Below are positions 26,472-33,764 of a DNA stretch of 35,227 nucleotides, piece after piece (positions within the stretch are counted from its first letter, which is position 1; each line of letters starts with the position of its first letter). A program made the translations under genes and the position numbers. The notes under the pieces are model-generated. The model searched no databases. It worked only from the letters and a program-made list of their open reading frames with translations, and was not told the origin of the DNA. Location of the stretch: positions 1 through 35,227 of the forward strand of contig JAFAIO010000425.1 of the NCBI GenBank assembly GCA_019236675.1, given 5' to 3'. The stretch is from Verrucomicrobiota bacterium (lineage in GTDB: Bacteria > Verrucomicrobiota > Verrucomicrobiia > Chthoniobacterales > JAFAMB01).

Positions 26472-27569
26472 CTAGAAATCCACTGGCACATACGGCAGCG
26501 CATGCGCATGCGCTACGGCTTCATTCCTGACCTTACCGCCCATCACATTGATCCCACCGACGATAGCGGGCTGTTTCTTTATCGCCGCCGAAAGACCTTC
26601 CGCCAAGAACTCAACAAAACGAGCTGTCACATTTGTCAGCGCCTGAGTTGCGGTGCGCGTATAAGCTCCTGGCATATTCGCTACACAATAGTGAACGATC
26701 CCTTCTTCTTCATACACCGGGTTCTCGTGGGTCGTTGGCTTTGAGGTTTCACAGCATCCACCCTGGTCGATCGCGATATCCACCAGCACACTGCCGGGCT
26801 TCATCATTCTTAACATCTCCCGGGTGATCAGCCGTGGCGCCCTGGCTCCGGGCACTAGCACAGCACCGATTAAAAGATCGGTGCGCGGCAAAATCTCTAA
26901 CAGATGCGCCTCACTGGAATAAAGCGTGTGCGCCGTATGCATTGTAATGTCAAGAAACCGCATTCGTTCGATATCCACCTCAAGGATCGTCACGTCCGCA
27001 CCCAGACCCGTAGCCATACGTGCCGCGTTGATTCCCGAAGTCCCTCCCCCGATAACAATCACGTTTCCCGGTAATACTCCTGGGACGCCTCCCAACAAAA
27101 CCCCTTTGCCACCGCGATGCTTTGCTAGAAAAAATCCACCCACGATGATGGACATTCGTCCCGCAATCTCGCTCATTGGCTCCAGCAGCGGCAATCGGCG
27201 GTTAATTTCCACCGTTTCATACGCCACCGCGGTCACCCCGCTATGCATCAACGCCTCGGTTAACGTCTTATTCGCCGCCAAGTGAAGATACGTGAAAAGA
27301 ATCTGCCCTTCTCGCAATAGCGGATACTCCGATGGCAACGGTTCTTTGACCTTGATGATGAGATCGCCTTGTTCAAAGACAGAACTATGATCGTCGAGGA
27401 TTTTGGCGCCGGCCTGCACGTACTCCTCGTCCGGAAACCCCGCCCCAGCGCCAGCGTTCCGTTCCACCAACACTTCGTGCCCCAAGCGCTTTAGCTGATA
27501 AACAACCGATGGTAGCACCGCTACCCGGTGCTCTTGCTCTTTAATCTCCTTGGGAACCCCAATCTTCAT
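26472..27569 (-). CDS. ald: Alanine dehydrogenase
   Basis: MKIGVPKEIKEQEHRVAVLPSVVYQLKRLGHEVLVE, GVPGVLPGNVIVIGGGTSGINAARMATGLGADVTILEVD, VLVDIAIDQGGCCETSKPTTHENPVY. Confidence 0.96.
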   Translation of the reverse strand: MKIGVPKEIKEQEHRVAVLPSVVYQLKRLGHEVLVERNAGAGAGFPDEEYVQAGAKILDDHSSVFEQGDLIIKVKEPLPSEYPLLREGQILFTYLHLAANKTLTEALMHSGVTAVAYETVEINRRLPLLEPMSEIAGRMSIIVGGFFLAKHRGGKGVLLGGVPGVLPGNVIVIGGGTSGINAARMATGLGADVTILEVDIERMRFLDITMHTAHTLYSSEAHLLEILPRTDLLIGAVLVPGARAPRLITREMLRMMKPGSVLVDIAIDQGGCCETSKPTTHENPVYEEEGIVHYCVANMPGAYTRTATQALTNVTARFVEFLAEGLSAAIKKQPAIVGGINVMGGKVRNEAVAHAHALPYVPVDF

Positions 27570-27637
27570 GCTGCCCTGTTTATCCCCTCCAAGCCCCTAC
27601 GGCAAGTTAGCAGTTTGCAGTCCCGCAACCGCCAGCC

Positions 27638-27792
27638 TCGTAATCGTCCTCGTCGTCGTCCTCGAGAAAGCGCGTTCCTCCCAGCGTGTGGGAAGTTACC
27701 TCGAATCTGTTTGTCTCCAGGGCGAAACGATACCGGTCGGAGATACCACACGGTAGACCAACTTTCGAGGACGAGGACGACGACGATTACGA
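27638..27792. repeat. 155-bp inverted-repeat element with TCGTAATCGTCCTCGTCGTCGTCCTCGAGAAAG ends
   Basis: Left 27638-27670; right cTTTCGAGGACGAGGACGACGACGATTACGA 27762-27792. Confidence 0.82.
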
Positions 27793-27808
27793 AGTTCCCA
27801 ACCGCCCA

Positions 27809-28369
27809 CTAATTCAGCGAGGGATCATCCGGAGCCAGCGCCAACAAATAATAGACCGGCCCCTGGCCCTTCATAAACTGCAGCCACAGTGACGGATCAG
27901 GGTCCCCGCCCATAAATTCCGCATCCGCTTCCCGGACGAACCAGGCATTCTGACCCAGTTCCCCTTCCAACTGTCCTGCCTCCCACCCGGCGTACCCTCG
28001 GAACGCGCGCACAAAACCCCGCTTTTCCCGCAAGATCTCTTCCGCATCCGGGATTGACAACGGCACTTGGAAACGAGTCGGCTCACCGCCGTCCTCCCCG
28101 AGAAAGCCCATCAAGATCAACTCGTTCGAGGAGACCGGTCCTCCCTCGTACACAGGAACACCGGCTAACCCGGGTAAATCCGCTTCGGCGACGAAATCCG
28201 CCAATTTTTGATTCGTGGGCCGATTAATTACGACCCCAAACGCGCCGACACTCTCCTCATGACTCGAAACAAAGAGGATCGCCCGCCGAAAATTAGGATC
28301 CTTCAGCGATGGGTGGGCTAACAAAAGTTTTCCACTGACGTTGAATTTGTCTTCGCCCTGGAGCCTCAC
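27809..28369 (-). CDS. YqgE/AlgH family protein
   Basis: GKLLLAHPSLKDPNFRRAILFVSSHEESVGAFGVVINRPTNQKLADF, VYEGGPVSSNELILMG, FRGYAGWEAGQLEGEL. Confidence 0.93.
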   Translation of the reverse strand: MRLQGEDKFNVSGKLLLAHPSLKDPNFRRAILFVSSHEESVGAFGVVINRPTNQKLADFVAEADLPGLAGVPVYEGGPVSSNELILMGFLGEDGGEPTRFQVPLSIPDAEEILREKRGFVRAFRGYAGWEAGQLEGELGQNAWFVREADAEFMGGDPDPSLWLQFMKGQGPVYYLLALAPDDPSLN

Positions 28370-28432
28370 AAGAGTCAGATTAAAGGCGACGTGCTACTGT
28401 TCAAGGGGCAAGTCATTTAAATTCCAGCTCTA

Positions 28433-28480
28433 TAGGAGTGAAATCATTATAGCTTCCGTAGGAGCGAAATCTTTATAGCT
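28433..28480 (+). repeat. Two imperfect 22-nt direct repeats immediately preceding the thiG start codon
   Basis: TAGGAGTGAAATCATTATAGCT (28433-28454) and TAGGAGCGAAATCTTTATAGCT (28459-28480), 20/22 identical, second copy abuts ATG 28481. Confidence 0.85.
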
Positions 28481-29272
28481 ATGCAGAATGTTCCTATTCG
28501 TATCGCCGATCGCGAGTTCCAATCCCGCCTCCTGGTCGGGACAGGAAAGTTCCCAAGCAACCTCTTGATGCGGGACGCCTTGGAAGCGAGCGGCACCCAG
28601 ATCGTGACGGTGGCCCTGCGCCGGGCTAATCTGTCGGGACGCCACGACCCTTTTGCGAACATTTTGGATTTTATCGATCCCGGTCGATACCTCCTTCTGC
28701 CAAACACCAGCGGAGCCATGAATGCGGATGAAGCAGTCCGTCTCGCCCGATTAGCCGCCTCCGCAGGCTTGCCCAAATGGATCAAGCTAGAGATTCATCC
28801 TGATCCCCACTACCTATTGCCAGACCCGATTGAGACCCTTTTGGCCGCGGAACGGCTTGTCAAAGAAGGCTTTGTGGTATTGCCCTACATCAATGCCGAT
28901 CCCGTTCTAGCCAAACGCCTCGAGGAAGTCGGCACGGCAACTGTAATGCCCCTGGGCTCCCCCATCGGTAGCAACCAAGGGCTGCGCACCCGGGACCAAA
29001 TTCGCATCATCATCGATCAGGTTCTCGTGCCTGTGATCGTGGACGCCGGCCTCGGCGCGCCGAGCCACGCCGCTGAAGCCATGGAGCTCGGAGCTGATGC
29101 TGTGTTGGTGAACACCGCTATCGCCATCGCTTCCGACCCCGTCCGGATGGCCATCGCTTTCAAAAACGCCGTCGAGGCCGGCCGCATAGCCTACGAGGTC
29201 GGCCTCGGTCACGAGCGTGACACCGCCTCAGCCACAAGCCCCCTCGAGGCTATCCTCCGCCAGAATGCGTAG
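28481..29272 (+). CDS. thiG: Thiazole synthase
   Basis: [105 protein letters not shown]. Confidence 0.96.
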   Translation: MQNVPIRIADREFQSRLLVGTGKFPSNLLMRDALEASGTQIVTVALRRANLSGRHDPFANILDFIDPGRYLLLPNTSGAMNADEAVRLARLAASAGLPKWIKLEIHPDPHYLLPDPIETLLAAERLVKEGFVVLPYINADPVLAKRLEEVGTATVMPLGSPIGSNQGLRTRDQIRIIIDQVLVPVIVDAGLGAPSHAAEAMELGADAVLVNTAIAIASDPVRMAIAFKNAVEAGRIAYEVGLGHERDTASATSPLEAILRQNA

Positions 29273-29288
29273 CATCCTGCCTCAACCA

Positions 29289-29584
29289 TCGTCGTCGTCC
29301 TCGTCCTCGAAACCGGCTACGCGGAGTGGTGGAGTATTGGAGTAACGGAGTGTTGGAACACTGGAGTGCGGTATTGTTTTCTGTCGGTTCTTTGTCCCGA
29401 AGGGACTTAAGGACTCAGCCTGGGGTTTTAAGCCCAGGTACTAATAGAAGAGACGCCCACCCTGAAGGGGTGGTAGGCTGGCCGACGCTTAATAGAGCCT
29501 CCTACGTTGCCGATCCACTCGGTCCGTGGCGTCTACTAGGTCCACTCCTTTACGCCGCTCGCCCGGAGTCGAGGACGAGAACGA
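29289..29584. repeat. ~296-bp inverted-repeat-bounded region with GGAGTNNN octad array inside
   Basis: tcgtcgtcgtcctcgtcctcgaaacc at 29289; tcgaggacgagaacga at 29569; six octads beginning GGA at 29323-29370. Confidence 0.72.
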
Positions 29585-29602
29585 AGCGAGACCTCCAACC
29601 CC

Positions 29603-30403
29603 ATGCCGTCCACTCCTGACCTCCTGGAAATCCAGTCTTTGAGCGTCTGGTTCCCAACCAGAACCGGAATTCTTCAGCGCACCACCGGTTTCATCAAAGC
29701 GGTCACCGACGCCAGCTTTACCGTCGGCGCTCGGAGGACCGTCGGCTTGGTCGGCGAGAGTGGCAGCGGCAAAACGACTGTCGGCAAGGCCATCCTGAAA
29801 TTGATCCCCATCACTTCGGGCACGATCCGATTTGCCGGCGCGGATATCACGCCTCTCTCAGGTTTAGAATTCCGGCCGTGGCGCCGGCAGATTCAGATGA
29901 TCTTCCAAGATCCATTCAGTTCGTTGAACCCCCGTTGGACCATTTTACAAATCATCAGCGAGCCTCTCAAAATTCATTTCCCTCAGCTGAGCCTTCGGGA
30001 ACGTGAAGAACGGGTGGCTCAATTGCTGCAAAAGGTCGGTCTTTCGGCCGAACACCGCCGCCGGTTTCCTCACGAATTCAGCGGCGGGCAACGCCAGCGC
30101 ATTGGTATCGCTCGGGCCCTGGCAGTCGAACCAAAACTAATTGTGTGCGACGAAGTTGTGAGCGCCCTGGACGTCAGTGTCCAAGCTCAGATCGTTAACC
30201 TGCTTCAAGACCTGCAGGATGAGCTCGGGCTTTCTTACCTCTTTATTTCTCACGATCTTGCAGTCGTGGAACATATCAGCCATGATGTCGTCGTCATGTT
30301 CCGCGGTCAGATTGTTGAAAAGGCCGATGCTGTCTCGATTTACACGCACCCACAGCACGACTACACTCGAAACTTGCTCGCCAGCGTTCCTTCTCTTGAT
30401 TAG
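29603..30403 (+). CDS. Oligopeptide/dipeptide-type ABC transporter ATP-binding protein (OppF/DppF-like)
   Basis: VGLVGESGSGKTTVGKAILKL, QMIFQDPFSSLNPRWTI, FSGGQRQRIGIARALAVEPKLIVCDEVVSALDVSVQAQIVNLL. Confidence 0.93.
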   Translation: MPSTPDLLEIQSLSVWFPTRTGILQRTTGFIKAVTDASFTVGARRTVGLVGESGSGKTTVGKAILKLIPITSGTIRFAGADITPLSGLEFRPWRRQIQMIFQDPFSSLNPRWTILQIISEPLKIHFPQLSLREREERVAQLLQKVGLSAEHRRRFPHEFSGGQRQRIGIARALAVEPKLIVCDEVVSALDVSVQAQIVNLLQDLQDELGLSYLFISHDLAVVEHISHDVVVMFRGQIVEKADAVSIYTHPQHDYTRNLLASVPSLD

Positions 30404-30418
30404 AATCTCGCCAGTTTC

Positions 30419-31597
30419 ATGAATTTGTTTCTTCGGAAATTATTGGGCATGAATTGGTTGCTGGCGATAGTAGCAATCGCCCTCGCCATCTTCGGGGTCA
30501 TCGCCATCTATAGCGTCACCTTCATGCGGGAAGAGTCTTATCTCCAAGAAATGTGGAGACGCCAGATTGTCTGGCTGGTGATCGCTGTCGTCGGCTTCTT
30601 CGTCACTTCCTTTATCAACTACCGGATCTGGCTTTCGAACGTCATTTTTCCTCTGCTTTTATACCTAGCCGGTCTCGGGTTTTTGGTGTTGACCCATTTT
30701 TTTGGCCGTACCACTTACGGCGCCAAGAGCTGGTTAGAGCTCGGCCCGATCAGCTTTCAGCCCGCTCAACTCGCCATCATTTCCACCCTGCTATTGCTAT
30801 CCTGGCTGCTCGCTAACACTGGGAACTGGCAGGGGTTTTGGCCCACTGTGGGCCGGATTCTGAGCTGCGCCGCGATCATCGCGCCACCCTGGCTACTAAT
30901 CCTGATTCAACCTGACCTGGGCGAGTGTCTCGTGATGCTGCCACCACTCTTGGCTCTCTTCTTTGTCGGCCGTATCCCAAAAAGATACCTTTTGGTGATC
31001 ATCATTATGGCGGTCGCCATTGTGCCTGTGGTTGCGAATTTCGGTCTGAAGACCTATCAACGCGAACGTCTCACCACCTTTATCGATCCGGATTATGACC
31101 CCCAGGGCGCCAGCTGGACCATCAATCAGGCGCTGATCGCCATCGGCTCTGGCGGATTTAATGGAAAAGGATTCGCCGCTCCCAATACCCAGATCCAACT
31201 TGGGTTCCTTCCTTCGACGATCGTCCATACCGACTTCATTTTTGCCGGTATCTCCGAGCAGTTCGGTTTTGTTGGTGACGTGACTCTAATCGCCGCCTAC
31301 GCGGCCTTGCTGCTCACTGGTTTACTCATTGCCGCAATTGCTCCGGATGAACTAGGCAGATTGGCTGCCGTCTCCATCGTCGCGCTCATTTTTACTCACG
31401 TGTTCATGAATATTGGCATGAACGTTTCTATCACCCCAATCACCGGTGTCCCCCTTCCATTGATCAGTTATGGCGGCTCTTTCTTGGTCCTGATCCTTTT
31501 CGCTCTCGGTGTGCTGGAGAGCATCTGGATCCATCGTCATGTCCGCCAAACCCGCAGCGCCAATACCATGACCTACGCCTCCGCGTATGTGCGCTAA
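30419..31597 (+). CDS. rodA: Rod shape-determining protein RodA (SEDS family)
   Basis: FGRTTYGAKSWLELGPISFQPAQLAII, KTYQRERLTTFIDPDYDPQGASWTINQALIAIGSGGFNGKGF, LGFLPSTIVHTDFIFAGISEQFGFVG, PITGVPLPLISYGGSFLV. Confidence 0.95.
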   Translation: MNLFLRKLLGMNWLLAIVAIALAIFGVIAIYSVTFMREESYLQEMWRRQIVWLVIAVVGFFVTSFINYRIWLSNVIFPLLLYLAGLGFLVLTHFFGRTTYGAKSWLELGPISFQPAQLAIISTLLLLSWLLANTGNWQGFWPTVGRILSCAAIIAPPWLLILIQPDLGECLVMLPPLLALFFVGRIPKRYLLVIIIMAVAIVPVVANFGLKTYQRERLTTFIDPDYDPQGASWTINQALIAIGSGGFNGKGFAAPNTQIQLGFLPSTIVHTDFIFAGISEQFGFVGDVTLIAAYAALLLTGLLIAAIAPDELGRLAAVSIVALIFTHVFMNIGMNVSITPITGVPLPLISYGGSFLVLILFALGVLESIWIHRHVRQTRSANTMTYASAYVR

Positions 31598-31614
31598 CAG
31601 CGCGCACATGCGCG

Positions 31615-31729
31615 ATGACAAATGACAGATCACAAATGACAAATGGCTTATCGGCTTGGGACAGGAGACTCCATCTGTCACCTGCCATTTGTCATCTGTC
31701 ATTAGCGTAGCGCTGTAAGCGCTACGCTA
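31615..31729. repeat. Inverted heptad arrays plus 12-bp-arm hairpin between convergent genes
   Basis: TGAC/TCAC at 31616, 31623, 31630, 31637; GTCA/GCCA at 31677, 31684, 31691, 31698; TAGCGTAGCGCT-GTA-AGCGCTACGCTA at 31703-31729. Confidence 0.85.
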
Positions 31730-32563
31730 CCCGCCCACGGCCTGATACTTCCTTAGCCCCTCCTTCCACATCAGTTGCGCCGCGGCCCAGGCGGCCACGA
31801 CCCAAAACGCCTGTATCCCCACCCCAAACCAAAGATCCGTTCCATGCACCCGGTTCATCAGCACTGACACCGGAAAATAAAGTTCATAAGGAAACGGCAA
31901 CCACCGCAACACCTCCTGAACCGACTCCGGCATAAAGGCGAGCGGAAACATTCTTCCGCTGAGCATATACTCGAACGAATAAACGATAAAAACGACAGTC
32001 GAAATCTCCAACATCCAGAACGCCAAGAGCGCAATCGAGATCGTAATAAAGAACTGCAATAGCGCCGCCATTGCCGTTGTCCACACTGCCACCAGCCACA
32101 ATCCGAGGTCGGACGGCCAACTAAAATAACCGGCGGTAAAAAAGAAAAGACACAGAAAAACCGGCAAAGTCATTGCCGTGAAAAGCAACCGGCTACTGGC
32201 AAAAAGGCTGAACCGGTAGAGAAGATAATTGATCGGTTTCACCAGGAACGCACTGATCTGTCCCTCCCTGATGTCAGCCGCGATCCGAAACTCATCATCT
32301 TTGGGCGTAACCAGACCGTCCAGGAACAAGACGATCAAGAAATAGGCAACCACCGTCCGAAAATCGAAGCCTCCAACTCCCTTCTCTCGCTGGTCAAACA
32401 CGACCCCCCAGATCAGTACCGTCCCCATCAAAGGCAACAGTTCAAAGATCGACCGCAGAAAGAAATTCCACCGATAAACAAACGTGTCCTGCAACCCCAC
32501 GTCGAACGCCTTCAAATAAACCCGAGGATTCCACCTCATCCCCGAACCATTCCCCTGATCCAT
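31727..32563 (-). CDS. ABC-2 type transporter permease
   Basis: Six-TM-like hydrophobic protein; FRIAADIREGQISAFLVKPINYLLYRFSLFASSRLLFT and GRMFPLAFMPESVQEVLRWLPFPYELYFPV are typical of ABC-2 (PF06182-like) permeases. Confidence 0.85.
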   Translation of the reverse strand: MDQGNGSGMRWNPRVYLKAFDVGLQDTFVYRWNFFLRSIFELLPLMGTVLIWGVVFDQREKGVGGFDFRTVVAYFLIVLFLDGLVTPKDDEFRIAADIREGQISAFLVKPINYLLYRFSLFASSRLLFTAMTLPVFLCLFFFTAGYFSWPSDLGLWLVAVWTTAMAALLQFFITISIALLAFWMLEISTVVFIVYSFEYMLSGRMFPLAFMPESVQEVLRWLPFPYELYFPVSVLMNRVHGTDLWFGVGIQAFWVVAAWAAAQLMWKEGLRKYQAVGG

Positions 32564-32679
32564 GCGTTATAGCAAGGCCCCCATCGTAATCGTCGTTGTC
32601 CTCGTCCTCGACTGAAAGCCTTCCACCGGGTAGGGATGACCACCCGCTCATCCATAAACTCGAACCGCGCGCACGCCGG

Positions 32680-32710
32680 AAAACAAAAAGGACGAGCCGG
32701 AGCTCGTCCT
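32680..32710 (-). terminator. Rho-independent terminator (- strand) for the mfd-PPIase genes
   Basis: - strand: AGGACGAGC-TCCG-GCTCGTCCTTTTTGTTTT; stem 32689-32697/32702-32710, T-tract from + strand acaaaaagg. Confidence 0.8.
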
Positions 32711-32720
32711 AATCGCATCA

Positions 32721-32766
32721 GAATCGCCGCTTCGCCACGTCGCCCATTCGCCGTTTCGCCCTTCCG
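32721..32766 (-). repeat. Octad array GGCGANNN x5 downstream of PPIase gene
   Basis: - strand: ggcgaaac ggcgaatg ggcgacgt ggcgaagc ggcgattc. Confidence 0.7.
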
Positions 32767-32781
32767 CGAACCGCGTGCCCG

Positions 32782-33756
32782 CTAATAAACCTTAATGTAC
32801 GCCTTCTCCCGCAACCCATCCAACCACCGCTGTGTCGCCTTTTGCTTCTCGATCTGTGACAGCTTTTTCGTGATGTTATCCCGTACGTCGTTCAGCGCCG
32901 TGATGCTCGGGTCTTTCCTATCCTCACAAAAGAGCAGATAGAAAGAATCACCGATCTGGACCACCGGGCTTACGTCTCCTTTTTTCAGGCCAAACGCGGT
33001 CTTTGTCAGGTCTTGATTCAAGGTCTTCTCGTCCACCCAGCCCCAGTCACCGCCGTTCTCAGCGGTTCCATCCATCGAATACGTCTTGGCTAGAGTCGCA
33101 AAATCGCCGCCATGTATCGCCTTGTCCCGGATGTCGTCTGCCATCTGTTTCGTGGTCTTCGCCGAATCGCTTACCAGAGGATCGGAATTCAGCACGATCA
33201 TCCGAAGCTTGACCTGCGCCGGCGTCGCGAACTCCTGCTTGTTCGCATTGTAGTAGGCGGTAACGGCCTCCGGCGACGGCGTAAAATTGTCGTCCTTCAG
33301 CTTGTTCTGACGCATCACCTGCACGGTGATCTTTTCTTTCTCCTTGTCCCGGAACTTGTTCAGCGTATACCCCTGCGCCTGCAAAGTTCGCACAAAGGCC
33401 TGACGATCGCCACCGAACTCATCCTTGATGATCTCCTGGACTTGCTCTTCCACGACGTAATCCGGGAGATTGTATTCTTTCTTCTTAAATTCCTGCAGGA
33501 TGAGTTGCCGATTGATCAGATCGTTCAATACCGCCAACCGCGTTTCCTTGATCTTGTCGATCAGCTCCTGGCCGGTGTACTGCTGCTTCAGAGATTGTTC
33601 CTCAGGAGCAGCAACTTCTTGAACTTGGGAAAACGTGATAACGTCGCCGTTAACCACTGCAGCAATTCCATCGATTACCTCGGCCTCACCCCACACTACA
33701 CCCGGCACAAGTAGCAACGCGACGAACGAAACGCGACAAACAATCTTCTCTAGCAT
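32782..33756 (-). CDS. Periplasmic peptidyl-prolyl cis-trans isomerase, SurA/PpiC (parvulin) type
   Basis: Signal peptide MLEKIVCRVSFVALLLVPGVVWGEA; IAAVVNGDVITFSQV; parvulin-like AKTYSMDGTAENGGDWGWVDEKTLNQDLTKTAFGLKKGDVSPVVQIGDSFYLLFCEDRK. Confidence 0.92.
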   Translation of the reverse strand: MLEKIVCRVSFVALLLVPGVVWGEAEVIDGIAAVVNGDVITFSQVQEVAAPEEQSLKQQYTGQELIDKIKETRLAVLNDLINRQLILQEFKKKEYNLPDYVVEEQVQEIIKDEFGGDRQAFVRTLQAQGYTLNKFRDKEKEKITVQVMRQNKLKDDNFTPSPEAVTAYYNANKQEFATPAQVKLRMIVLNSDPLVSDSAKTTKQMADDIRDKAIHGGDFATLAKTYSMDGTAENGGDWGWVDEKTLNQDLTKTAFGLKKGDVSPVVQIGDSFYLLFCEDRKDPSITALNDVRDNITKKLSQIEKQKATQRWLDGLREKAYIKVY

Positions 33757-33764
33757 GCCTATGA

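Noticed and set aside
27528-27892. ORFs 27528-27812 and 27686-27892 (acidic EDEDDDD peptide)
   Set aside because: Encoded by the GAGGACGAGGACGACGA repeat ends; antisense to algH or ald start.
28370-28480. TPP riboswitch upstream of thiG
   Set aside because: No recognisable THI-box (CUGAGA / ACCUGA-like) in the short AlgH-thiG interval.
29326-29619. ORF MVEYWSNGVLEHWSAVLFS...
   Set aside because: Translation of the GGAGTNNN octad array; peptide is an artefact of the repeat.
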